From Elusimicrobiota bacterium (GTDB taxonomy: Bacteria > Elusimicrobiota > Elusimicrobia > Elusimicrobiales > UBA9959), in assembly GCA_016208085.1 (NCBI GenBank), contig JACQYT010000005.1:1-32061 (forward strand): a stretch of 32,061 nt of DNA. The letters are read 5' to 3'. The notes under the pieces are model-generated. The model worked only from the letters and a program-made list of their open reading frames with translations, ran no database searches and was not told where the DNA came from. The position numbers and the translations under genes were made by a program. Below, one piece after another: positions 6,894-13,927 of the stretch (its first letter is position 1; each line of letters opens with the position of its first letter).

Positions 6894-7906
6894 GCGTCAA
6901 AAAATACGCTTTTAAGGCCGGCTTGTTCGCGGCGCTGGTGGTGTTTCCTCTGCTGGTCAGAGACACCTCCCTGGCGCACCTGATCCGCTCGGCCGGAACA
7001 GTGGGGCTTGCCGTGCTGCTGGCGCTGGGGCTCAATTTCACGCTGGGCTATGTCGGGCTTTTTGACCTGGGCTACATCGCATTCTACGCCATCGGAGCCT
7101 ATACCGCCGCGATTTTATCTATACACGGCTGGAGCTTCTGGCTGATTCTGCCGGTCGCGGTCGCCGTTGCCGCCGCCATCCGCGTACTGGTGGGCGTTTC
7201 TATCCTGAGGCTCCGGGGAGACTACCTGGCCATCGTCACCATGGGATTCGGCGAGATCACACGGCTGACCATCAACAACCTGGATTTTCTGACCAACGGC
7301 CCCAAGGGCCTGCCCAGGGTGGGCGAGGTGATCAGGCCGGTGGAGTTCTTCGGCTACCAATTGGGGCTGGATCCCTCCAATACCGATTTTTACTATCTGA
7401 TCCTGGCCTTTATCGCGCTGGCGGCGGTTCTGTGCCGCCGCCTGGAGGATTCACGGCTGGGCCGAGAGTGGGTGGCGATCCGTGAGGATGAGGTGGCGGC
7501 GGAACTGATGGGCCTCCCCGTAGCCCGGCTGAAGCTTCTGGCATTCACCATCAGCGCGGCGTTTGCGGCGGCGGCGGGAGTCATCTTCGCCCACTGGGAA
7601 AGGTTCGTTACGCCTGAATCCTTCGTTTTCTGGGAATCCATCCTGATCGTTGCCATGATCGTGCTGGGCGGGATGGGCTCCATCCCCGGGGTGATCCTGG
7701 GGGCGGTTATCCTGGCGGGCACGCCTCAGCTCCTGCAGGCCGGGGCTGAGTTTCTCACGCCATATCTGGGAGCCGGCTTCATCAACTACCGCTACCTGAT
7801 CTTCGGGCTGGTGATGGTGCTGATGGTCATTTTCCGCCCGCAGGGAATACTGCCTTCCAAGAGGCGCGAAGCCGAACTGACGCAGAAAGAGGCGGGTGTT
7901 CCATGA
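6890..7906 (+). CDS. livM: Branched-chain amino acid ABC transporter permease LivM
   Basis: A 338-residue second permease of the Liv importer. The motifs LALGLNFTLGYVGLFDLGY, RLRGDYLAIVTMGFGEITR and WVAIREDEVAAELMG are diagnostic of LivM, and the last is the coupling loop to the ATP-binding subunits. About nine or ten hydrophobic segments are visible. The ATG at 6890 is used because it overlaps the livH stop (ATGA) and starts a Lys-containing, then hydrophobic, N-terminus; a longer frame upstream lies entirely inside livH. It also overlaps livG by 4 nt. Confidence 0.95.
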   Translation: MSVKKYAFKAGLFAALVVFPLLVRDTSLAHLIRSAGTVGLAVLLALGLNFTLGYVGLFDLGYIAFYAIGAYTAAILSIHGWSFWLILPVAVAVAAAIRVLVGVSILRLRGDYLAIVTMGFGEITRLTINNLDFLTNGPKGLPRVGEVIRPVEFFGYQLGLDPSNTDFYYLILAFIALAAVLCRRLEDSRLGREWVAIREDEVAAELMGLPVARLKLLAFTISAAFAAAAGVIFAHWERFVTPESFVFWESILIVAMIVLGGMGSIPGVILGAVILAGTPQLLQAGAEFLTPYLGAGFINYRYLIFGLVMVLMVIFRPQGILPSKRREAELTQKEAGVP

Positions 7907-8709
7907 CGGCCCCGCCCGCCGGTCGTTTGGAGGGTCAGGAACTGCTGGTGGTTAAAGGGCTCTCCCAGCAATTCGGGGGGCTCAAGGCGATGGAAGGGCT
8001 GGACCTGGTTCTGCGCGAAGGGGAGATAGTCAGCCTGATCGGCCCTAACGGGGCGGGCAAAACCACTTTCTTCAACGTGCTCACCGGAGTCTATCCCGGC
8101 AGCAGGGGCTCCATCCGCTTCAGGGGCATTGAGATCCGGGGCAGAAAATCCCATGAAATCACCGCCAGGGGGATCGCCCGCACTTTCCAGAATATCCGCC
8201 TGTTCGCCAACATGACCGCTTTGGAGAACGTGATGGTGGCCCGGCACTGCCGTACTCCCAACGAGATACTCCCCGCCCTGCTCAGAACCCGGGCCTTCTA
8301 CCGGGAGGAACAGGGTATTGAAGACGCCGCCAAGGAGCTTTTGACTTATGTCGGGTTGCGCAGCGTGGGAAACCACCTGGCCAGAAACCTGTCATATGGC
8401 GACCAAAGGCGGCTGGAGGTCGCCCGGGCGCTGGCCACCGAGCCCGGGCTACTGATCCTGGACGAGCCGACCGCCGGTATGAACTGCGGGGAGTGCGAAG
8501 GCATGGTGGAACTTATCCGCAAAATCCAAAGCCGCGGCGTCACCATCCTGCTCATCGAGCATCAGATGCGGGTGGTGATGGGCATTTCCGACCGAGTGCT
8601 GGTCCTGGATTACGGGGTCAAGATCGCGGACGGATCTCCCCAGGAAGTTCAGAAAGACCCCCTGGTGATCGAAGCTTACCTGGGTAAGGAGCCGTTAAGA
8701 AATAACTGA
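7903..8709 (+). CDS. livG: Branched-chain amino acid ABC transporter ATP-binding protein LivG
   Basis: A 268-residue ATPase powering the Liv importer. Walker A is GPNGAGKTT (47-55), the signature is LSYGDQ (163-168) and Walker B is LLILDE (183-188), followed by PTAGMN as is usual for LivG. The start overlaps livM by 4 nt. The protein ends naturally near YLG; the last residues (KEPLRNN) and the stop codon are encoded by the left inverted end of the palindromic element 8687-8926, so the C-terminus appears to have been rewritten by that element. Confidence 0.95.
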   Translation: MTAPPAGRLEGQELLVVKGLSQQFGGLKAMEGLDLVLREGEIVSLIGPNGAGKTTFFNVLTGVYPGSRGSIRFRGIEIRGRKSHEITARGIARTFQNIRLFANMTALENVMVARHCRTPNEILPALLRTRAFYREEQGIEDAAKELLTYVGLRSVGNHLARNLSYGDQRRLEVARALATEPGLLILDEPTAGMNCGECEGMVELIRKIQSRGVTILLIEHQMRVVMGISDRVLVLDYGVKIADGSPQEVQKDPLVIEAYLGKEPLRNN

Positions 8710-8926
8710 CACATTTGGAGGCACAGCTTTGAGCTGGATGCAAGGCGCGACGACGATGGTGTAGCAGAGCTACATTGAGGAGGAGCAACGCAGCAGCCGG
8801 CCAAAGATGTGCCTCCCCCAGGGGGTCACTCGTCGCTTGCGTAGCGCTGCTACGCCGCGTTCCTCGTTCCTTGTTTCGCTGCAAAACCGGTCAGCCAAAT
8901 GTATCAGTTATTTCTTAACGGCTCCT
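8687..8926. mobile_element. 240-bp palindromic element between livG and livF
   Basis: Terminal inverted repeats of 32 nt (8687-8718 and 8895-8926) match at 31 positions; the shared ends read AGGAGCCGTTAAGAAATAAC on the outside. There is no coding capacity. The left half holds the 100-nt structured element (8717-8816). The right half has another palindrome, GCGTAGC-GCT-GCTACGC, near 8840-8856. The left end contains the stop codon of livG, and the right end stops 12 nt before the livF ATG. It resembles a MITE, or a large transcript hairpin that could attenuate livF. Confidence 0.7.
8717..8816. ncRNA. Candidate structured element, copy 1 (100 nt)
   Basis: The closing stem GGAGGCACA (8717-8725) pairs with TGTGCCTCC (8808-8816). 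Further inward, CTTTG can pair with CAAAG, and an apical hairpin TGTAGC-AGA-GCTACA is present. The cores GGCGCGACGA and GAGGAGCAACG are identical to those of the copy at 16281-16380, which is also exactly 100 nt, while the stems differ in a compensatory way. It could be a structured RNA or a DNA repeat that folds in single-stranded form; transcription has not been shown. Confidence 0.55.
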
Positions 8927-8937
8927 AAGGAAGCGGC

Positions 8938-9672
8938 ATGACGACCAACCCTGTGAAGCCCCTGCTTGAAGTTAAGAATGTTCATGCCGTTTACGGCAGG
9001 AAGATCCGCGCGCTGAAGGGGGTCAGCGTGGAACTTCATGCGGGGGAGATAGTAGCCTTGATTGGCAACAACGGCGCCGGCAAGACCACTATGCTCAAAA
9101 CCATCTCCGGCATCCTGACGCCGGAGTCCGGAGAGGTTCTTTACCAGGGGCGCCGGATTTCGGGAATGGAACCCCACCGCATCGCGCGGCTGGGGATAGC
9201 CCACGTTCCGGAAGGCAGGCATGTCTTCCCCCGGTTGACGGTGATGGAAAATCTGGAGATGGGAGCCTATTGCCGGAAAGAGGCTTCTCTGCTGGACGAA
9301 TACCGCAGGATTTTTGACCTATTTCCGCTTCTGGGCCGGCGCAGGGCGCAATTGGCGGGAACCCTGTCAGGGGGCGAACAGCAGATGCTGGCCATGGGCA
9401 GGGCGCTGATGGCCTCCCCTAAGCTGCTGATGCTTGATGAGCCTTCCATGGGGCTGTCTCCGGCGCTGGTGGACAAGATTTTTGACATCATCCGCAAAAT
9501 CAACCAACTGGGAACCCCGATCTTCCTGGTGGAGCAGAACGCCAGGAAGGCGCTGCAAGTGGCCTCGCGGGGCTATGTCCTGGAGACGGGAAACCTGGCG
9601 CTTTCCGGTTCCGCTTCAAACCTTCTGCACAATAAGGCTGTCCGGCACGCCTACCTGGGAATCGCCGGCTGA
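8938..9672 (+). CDS. livF: Branched-chain amino acid ABC transporter ATP-binding protein LivF
   Basis: A 244-residue second ATPase of the Liv importer. Walker A GNNGAGKTT (43-51), signature LSGGEQ (143-148), Walker B LLMLDE (163-168) with PSMGLSP downstream, and HVPEGRHVFPRLTVMENL, a LivF hallmark. AAGGAAG lies just before the ATG. Unlike the other liv genes, it is separated from its neighbour by a 228-bp gap filled with a palindromic element, so its expression may be uncoupled from livKHMG. Confidence 0.95.
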   Translation: MTTNPVKPLLEVKNVHAVYGRKIRALKGVSVELHAGEIVALIGNNGAGKTTMLKTISGILTPESGEVLYQGRRISGMEPHRIARLGIAHVPEGRHVFPRLTVMENLEMGAYCRKEASLLDEYRRIFDLFPLLGRRRAQLAGTLSGGEQQMLAMGRALMASPKLLMLDEPSMGLSPALVDKIFDIIRKINQLGTPIFLVEQNARKALQVASRGYVLETGNLALSGSASNLLHNKAVRHAYLGIAG

Positions 9673-9677
9673 GGGGA

Positions 9678-9706
9678 TTGACTAAAAATTTTTGCCGCAA
9701 TAAAAT
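9678..9706 (+). promoter_or_regulatory. Likely sigma70 promoter for the gene at 9742
   Basis: TTGACT (9678-9683), a 17-nt spacer and TAAAAT (9701-9706) fit a housekeeping promoter. The -10 lies at the left edge of a perfect palindrome (9700-9726), which could act as an operator. The same stretch TTGACTAAAAATTTTTGC recurs at 13922 in front of the ferredoxin gene region. Confidence 0.6.
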
Positions 9707-9726
9707 GTTGTCGGACAACATTTTAT
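9700..9726. repeat. AT-rich palindrome (type ATAAAATGTTG) at promoter/start
   Basis: ATAAAATGTTGTC and GACAACATTTTAT are perfect 13-nt inverted arms around one G. The palindrome overlaps the -10 box and contains a seven-codon reading frame (ATG 9705 to TAA 9726-9728) that runs into the AAGGAG of the next gene. A relative lies at 14067-14091. Confidence 0.8.
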
Positions 9727-9741
9727 AAGGAGATAGAAACT

Positions 9742-10437
9742 ATGGTAGATGATGTTTTTAGTATAATTGCGGCAACTGGATTCACAGTTGCATTTTTTCA
9801 TGCCGCCATCCCTACACATTGGCTGCCTTTTGTTTTAACCGCCCGGGCGCAAAGATGGAACCATACCAAAACGCTTTTAATAACAGCATTGGCCGGCGCC
9901 GGCCATGTTTTGTTCACGACCGTTCTGGGAGTATTAGTTGTCTGGTTTGGTAGGGGATTAAGCAATAAAGTCGGCCGGATATTCCCTTTTATCGCCGGAG
10001 GCGGATTGCTTTTATTCGGAATTTATTATCTTGTGCGTCAATTTAAAGGAGCTGGGCGCGCCAATCATCACCATGACCGCCATGCGCGCGAGGCAGGGGG
10101 TCATCATGAACATCAACATGATTTGATGCACGAGAAAGAGCCCCTTAAGACTTCAGATTGGGCTGCCATTGGAAGCTTATTTACTCTGCTGACTTTTTCT
10201 CCTTGCGAGGGATTCTTACCGGTTTATCTGACAGGCATTGGATACGGCTGGTTCGGGTTTTTTGTTTTAAGCGGAATTTTGGCAGGCGCAACTCTGGGAG
10301 GCATGATTCTATTTACCTGGCTTACGCTGCTTGGGATCGAAAAAATAAAATGGAAGTTTTTTGAAAAATACGAAGCGGGAATCCTCGGCGGCTTGCTTTG
10401 TCTGCTGGGAATTCTGGTTATATTTTTTGAACATTGA
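9742..10437 (+). CDS. His-rich integral membrane protein, probable metal transporter
   Basis: A 231-residue protein with about six hydrophobic segments and a central cytoplasmic or periplasmic His-rich loop (NHHHDRHAREAGGHHEHQHD, residues about 109-128). The first segment has HAAIPTHWLPF and the fourth has FSPCEGFLPVYLTG, a duplicated pattern reminiscent of the UreH/DsbD-like and nickel/cobalt transporter superfamilies. The loop suggests Ni, Co or Zn binding. A strong AAGGAG and a likely promoter precede it, so it appears to be its own transcription unit. The exact family is not certain; a cytochrome-biogenesis-like or sulfite-exporter-like role is the main alternative. Codon usage is more AT-rich than that of the liv genes. 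Confidence 0.65.
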   Translation: MVDDVFSIIAATGFTVAFFHAAIPTHWLPFVLTARAQRWNHTKTLLITALAGAGHVLFTTVLGVLVVWFGRGLSNKVGRIFPFIAGGGLLLFGIYYLVRQFKGAGRANHHHDRHAREAGGHHEHQHDLMHEKEPLKTSDWAAIGSLFTLLTFSPCEGFLPVYLTGIGYGWFGFFVLSGILAGATLGGMILFTWLTLLGIEKIKWKFFEKYEAGILGGLLCLLGILVIFFEH

Positions 10438-10546
10438 GCAGTATCCTTCAGCCTTCATCCTTTAAACCTGTTTTTTCTCTTGACATTAATCAATTATTTT
10501 GAGAAACTGGTGGCAGTAGCAAACTCCAGCCTTGTAGGAGGACTGA

Positions 10547-11392
10547 ATGAAAAACCTGATACTCGCAGCCGCCCTGGCCGTTACCCCGGGCATAACCAAC
10601 GCCGCTAACCTCCTGGATTTTGACAATCCCGGAAACACCGACCTGACCGCAGCCATCGGGGCCGTCCAGGTCCCGCTGATCGCCGGCCAGAATGAAGAAC
10701 TGATCCCGGCCTCCGCCTTCCCCAGAATAGTTGGCGGCGTGGAAGCGACCAAGGGCGAATTCCCTTTCATCGTTTCCCTGCAGAGTTCCTACGGCAGCCA
10801 TGTCTGCGGCGGTTCGCTCATTAAGAAGAACTGGGTGCTCACAGCGGCCCACTGCGTCGGTTACTTTAAATCCGTAGTGGTCGGTCTCCACACCCAGGGC
10901 GTTACCACCGGCACCGAGAAGTTCACCGTCCTGCAGACAGTAAAGCATCCTGACTGGAACTCCAGCACACTGTCCAACGACTACGCGCTGGCGAAACTCA
11001 GCGGCGACTCTAGGTTCGCCCCCGTAGCCCTTCAATCCACGGAACTCAGCGGCAACGTGAACTTCATCACCGCCGGCTGGGGCACCACCAGCGAATCGGG
11101 CAGCCTTTCCAAGAACCTCCTTAAGGTCACCGTGCCGATGGTCTCCCAGGAGACCTGCAGCGCGTCCTACCCCGACTCGATAAACGATTCCATGATCTGC
11201 GCGGGCTACCCTGAAGGCGGTAAGGACTCCTGCCAGGGCGACAGCGGCGGCCCCCTGGTGACCGGCGGCGGCTTCTCCATGACCCTGGCCGGTATAGTAA
11301 GCTGGGGCGAAGGCTGCGCCCGCCCCAACAAGTACGGCGTATACTCCAAAGTTAACGCCGCCCTGACCTGGATAAACGAGACCGCGAAGTAA
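10547..11392 (+). CDS. Secreted trypsin-like serine protease (S1A)
   Basis: A 281-residue exported zymogen. The signal peptide (1-20) ends in TNAA. A short propeptide with LLDFD (22-26) leads to the activation site PR-IVGG (cleavage after R60). The catalytic triad is H102 (TAAHC), D145 (NDYAL) and S233 (GDSGGP). D227 at the base of the S1 pocket and SWGEGCARP predict cleavage after Lys/Arg. Paired Cys positions match chymotrypsin-fold disulfides. GTAGGAGG-type ribosome binding site precedes the ATG. A perfect TTGACA is at 10480-10485, but no good -10 box is evident. First of three consecutive secreted peptidase genes. Such proteases are frequent in predatory or saprophytic diderms and unusual in strict fermenters. 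Confidence 0.95.
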   Translation: MKNLILAAALAVTPGITNAANLLDFDNPGNTDLTAAIGAVQVPLIAGQNEELIPASAFPRIVGGVEATKGEFPFIVSLQSSYGSHVCGGSLIKKNWVLTAAHCVGYFKSVVVGLHTQGVTTGTEKFTVLQTVKHPDWNSSTLSNDYALAKLSGDSRFAPVALQSTELSGNVNFITAGWGTTSESGSLSKNLLKVTVPMVSQETCSASYPDSINDSMICAGYPEGGKDSCQGDSGGPLVTGGGFSMTLAGIVSWGEGCARPNKYGVYSKVNAALTWINETAK

Positions 11393-11431
11393 TTAATCAA
11401 CCAGTCAACTTGTCGCTACATGGAGGTGACT

Positions 11432-12712
11432 ATGCGTAGATTCCTGCCGTTCTTTTTTGCCATACCCGTCTTTCTAATCACCGCGCAGTCCACGGCGTCT
11501 TCCCTTCTGGACTTCGACCAGGGCGTGGATGTGCGTCCGGTGATCCGGCAGGCCGGGGAGATCGCTGTGCCCGGGGGCGACGCGGTCTCTCCGGAGACGA
11601 TCCCCGCTAACGCCGACGACACGGTCTGGATCAGCATCTCCCGCAATGACGCGGGCGCGCTGGGCGACGAGCTCCTCAAGCGCGCGCTCGTCGGCCAGAA
11701 CGACAGCATTTCCATCTACGAGCTCAAGGTCTCCGGGCTTGATCCCCTCGCCGCCGCCATGCAGCGCAGGTTCCACATGTCCCCCGGGTTCTTCACCCAT
11801 GACTCCCTGGCCTCCGCGCTCGAGGACCTCAGCCAGCCGCCGCCCGCCGCGGCCAGGGCCTTCAGCATAGATCAGGGGGAGAAGGTGGCGGCGATGCTGA
11901 AACTGGTCAACGAGGATGCCGTCACCGCCATAATCAGCCGTCTCTCCGAATACAAGAACAGATACTACCGCAGCGTCACTGGCGTCGCCTCCTCTAAGTG
12001 GATCTACGACCATTGGAAGGAACTTAGCGCAGGCCGCTCCGATATCACCGTGACTGCCTTCCCCCACAGCGCCTACCCCCAGGAATCGGTCATCCTGACG
12101 GTGCGCGGAACTATAGAGCCCGACAAGGTCGTGGTCGTAGGTGCGCACCAGGACTCTACTGCCGGCGGCAGCGACAAGCCGGCTCCGGGCGCCGACGACA
12201 ACGCCTCCGGGATCGCAGTGGTCAACGAGGTTATCCGCGTGGTGGCGGCCTCGGGCTACAAACCCGCGCAGACGCTCAAATTCATGGCGTTCGCGGCGGA
12301 GGAAGTCGGCCTGCGGGGCTCGCAGGAGATTGCAGCCGGCTTCAAAAAGGAAGGCGTGGCCGTGCAGGGCATGCTCAATCTGGATATGACCAATTACAAA
12401 GGTTCGGCCGAAGACATCTTCTTTATCTCGGACAATACCAACGCGCCACAAAACGCCTTCCTCGGCAAGCTGGTTAGCACCTACACCGGCTACAACTGGG
12501 CGGCAACCAGGTGCGGCTATGGGTGCTCCGACCACGCCTCCTGGACAAAGAACGGCTTCGCCGCCTCCTTCCCGTTCGAGGCCAAAATGGGGGAGGACAA
12601 CCCGAACATCCATACAGCCAAGGACACCCTCGCCCAGATGGGCGGGCGCGCCACGCACAGTTTCAAATTCGCGAAACTCGCGGTGGCTTATATCGTTGAA
12701 ATGGCAAAATAA
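11432..12712 (+). CDS. Secreted M28 zinc aminopeptidase
   Basis: A 426-residue exported di-zinc aminopeptidase related to the Aeromonas/Vibrio leucyl aminopeptidases, removing N-terminal residues from peptides. Signal peptide 1-23, then LLDFD (25-29), as in the preceding protease. Metal and catalytic residues: H239 (GAHQD), D255 or D256 (GADDNASG), E290/E291 (AAEEVGLRG), D318 (NLDM) and H394 (IHTAKD). C361 and C365 (CGYGCSDHAS) match the disulfide near the Aeromonas enzyme active site. The ATG at 11432 is chosen over 11420 because GGAGGTG sits directly before it. An N-terminal prodomain of about 180 residues is typical of zymogen forms. Confidence 0.93.
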   Translation: MRRFLPFFFAIPVFLITAQSTASSLLDFDQGVDVRPVIRQAGEIAVPGGDAVSPETIPANADDTVWISISRNDAGALGDELLKRALVGQNDSISIYELKVSGLDPLAAAMQRRFHMSPGFFTHDSLASALEDLSQPPPAAARAFSIDQGEKVAAMLKLVNEDAVTAIISRLSEYKNRYYRSVTGVASSKWIYDHWKELSAGRSDITVTAFPHSAYPQESVILTVRGTIEPDKVVVVGAHQDSTAGGSDKPAPGADDNASGIAVVNEVIRVVAASGYKPAQTLKFMAFAAEEVGLRGSQEIAAGFKKEGVAVQGMLNLDMTNYKGSAEDIFFISDNTNAPQNAFLGKLVSTYTGYNWAATRCGYGCSDHASWTKNGFAASFPFEAKMGEDNPNIHTAKDTLAQMGGRATHSFKFAKLAVAYIVEMAK

Positions 12713-12725
12713 AGGCGGTAGAACA

Positions 12726-13745
12726 ATGATCCGAAACAGCATAGCGTCGCTCGCAGCCGCAGTCCTGCTGGCCGGTCTGGCCGCGCAGCCGTCAGTAGTC
12801 AAGGTCTGCCGGGGCTTTCTCCCGGAGAACGCCCTGAGTATTCCGGTCGGCTCCCTGGAGGACAGGGGGATCAAGCAGGAAGAATTCAACGCCGTCCTGG
12901 ACACCGTTGAGAAGATCTACAGGCCCATCGTGGCCGAGCGCGGCGCTACCCTTGTAGTCAACCGCAAGTGGGACGACAACACGGTTAACGCCTCTGCCCA
13001 GCAGAGTGGTAAAAAGTGGATAATCAACATGTACGGCGGTCTGGCGCGCCACGCCGCCATCACACAGGACGGTTTCGCCCTGGTGGCCTGCCACGAGATG
13101 GCGCACCACCTTGGAGGCGCCCCGAAGTCCTCGGGCTGGGTCGGCTCCTGGGCTACCATAGAGGGACAGGCGGACTACGCCGGCAACCTCAAATGCATGC
13201 GCCGGGTTCTCTCCGACGCCTCAAGTTCCGGCTTCACAAGGCCGCGCTCTGACGACCCGATCGCGGTGGAAACCTGCGACAAGGCCTTCTCCGCGCCGGC
13301 CGATAAACTCGTCTGCCTGAGGGGCGTGATGGCGGGGAAGTCGGTCAGCGCTTTGTTCAAAGCCCTGTCCAACGACGCGAAGGACCCTCAACTTAATACA
13401 CCCGACCCTGCCGTGGTCGCCGCCATGTATCAAAAACATCCCAAGACGCAGTGTCGGCTGGACACCTACTTTCAGGGGTCGCAGTGCGGCAGGCCGGTCT
13501 CGGAGGAGGTCAGTGATACGGACGTTTTCTCCGGCACCTGCAACGCCAAGACCGGCCAGTCCTCGGGCCTGCGGCCCCGGTGCTGGTACAAGCCGCCGGC
13601 CGGGGAACCGCAGCTGCTGAGCATGCCTGCGGTAATTGCGGAGGTGTCCTGGACGCCCGCCGGGCCCGGGCCGGTTCACCCACAGCGGACATTCGTGGGC
13701 GCTTTCTCCGAACTCATGAGCCAGGAGCTCTGGAAAGGCCGCTGA
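12726..13745 (+). CDS. Secreted HExxH zinc metallopeptidase
   Basis: A 339-residue exported protein with signal peptide 1-20 and active site HEMAHH (123-128). The third zinc ligand is probably E146 in IEGQAD, giving a gluzincin-like arrangement. Many Cys in the C-terminal half (C28, C122 and at least eight others) suggest disulfides and extracellular action. It lies 13 nt after the aminopeptidase stop codon, so the two are likely cotranscribed. It lacks the LLDFD box seen in the two preceding proteases. The precise peptidase family is not assigned; similar proteins are usually annotated as hypothetical metalloproteases. The ATG at 12726 starts the signal peptide; frame upstream of it is the shadow of the previous gene. 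Confidence 0.75.
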   Translation: MIRNSIASLAAAVLLAGLAAQPSVVKVCRGFLPENALSIPVGSLEDRGIKQEEFNAVLDTVEKIYRPIVAERGATLVVNRKWDDNTVNASAQQSGKKWIINMYGGLARHAAITQDGFALVACHEMAHHLGGAPKSSGWVGSWATIEGQADYAGNLKCMRRVLSDASSSGFTRPRSDDPIAVETCDKAFSAPADKLVCLRGVMAGKSVSALFKALSNDAKDPQLNTPDPAVVAAMYQKHPKTQCRLDTYFQGSQCGRPVSEEVSDTDVFSGTCNAKTGQSSGLRPRCWYKPPAGEPQLLSMPAVIAEVSWTPAGPGPVHPQRTFVGAFSELMSQELWKGR

Positions 13746-13746
13746 C

Positions 13747-13795
13747 GGTAGGGTGTAGGGTGTAGGGTGTAGGGTGTAGGGTGTAGGGTGTAGGG
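13747..13795. repeat. Heptamer array, seven units (GGTAGGG + six TGTAGGG)
   Basis: Seven tandem 7-nt units begin 2 nt after the metallopeptidase stop codon. Runs of GGG spaced by TGTA allow an intramolecular G-quadruplex on the plus strand. The related heptamer (reverse of ATCCCTC is GAGGGAT) occurs inside two genes of this window. Confidence 0.95.
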
Positions 13796-13835
13796 TACAA
13801 GGAGTTCCTTATAATTTTACCCATTCTACGAAATG

Positions 13836-13871
13836 AAGCGCCGCCGGGCCCGGCTGGGGCCGGCGGCGCTT
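13836..13871 (+). terminator. Likely terminator of the peptidase cluster
   Basis: AAGCGCCGCCGG and CCGGCGGCGCTT form a perfect 12-bp stem with a 12-nt GC-rich loop, followed by TGTATC. The T tract is short, but stem stability and position after the three peptidase genes support termination. Confidence 0.6.
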
Positions 13872-13927
13872 TGTATCGGAGTCGGTCAGGGTATTTCAAC
13901 CATCGTTGAAGGACTTTAGAATTGACT

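Noticed and set aside
10480-10485. TTGACA as the promoter of the trypsin gene
   Set aside because: The -35 is perfect but there is no acceptable -10 at 16-18 nt spacing, so it is not listed as a promoter.
10547-11392. Eukaryotic contamination, because the protease is so close to animal trypsin
   Set aside because: It has a bacterial-type signal peptide, a Shine-Dalgarno and no introns, and lies in a run of bacterial genes sharing the LLDFD box.
11474-12904. A 476-codon open frame on the minus strand opposite the M28 aminopeptidase
   Set aside because: It is antisense to a gene with complete catalytic residues; its composition (Gly, Arg, Val, His rich) is what a high-GC shadow frame gives, and it has no ribosome binding site or domain.
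13747-13795. A CRISPR-like array
   Set aside because: Units are only 7 nt with no spacers, and no cas genes are in the window.
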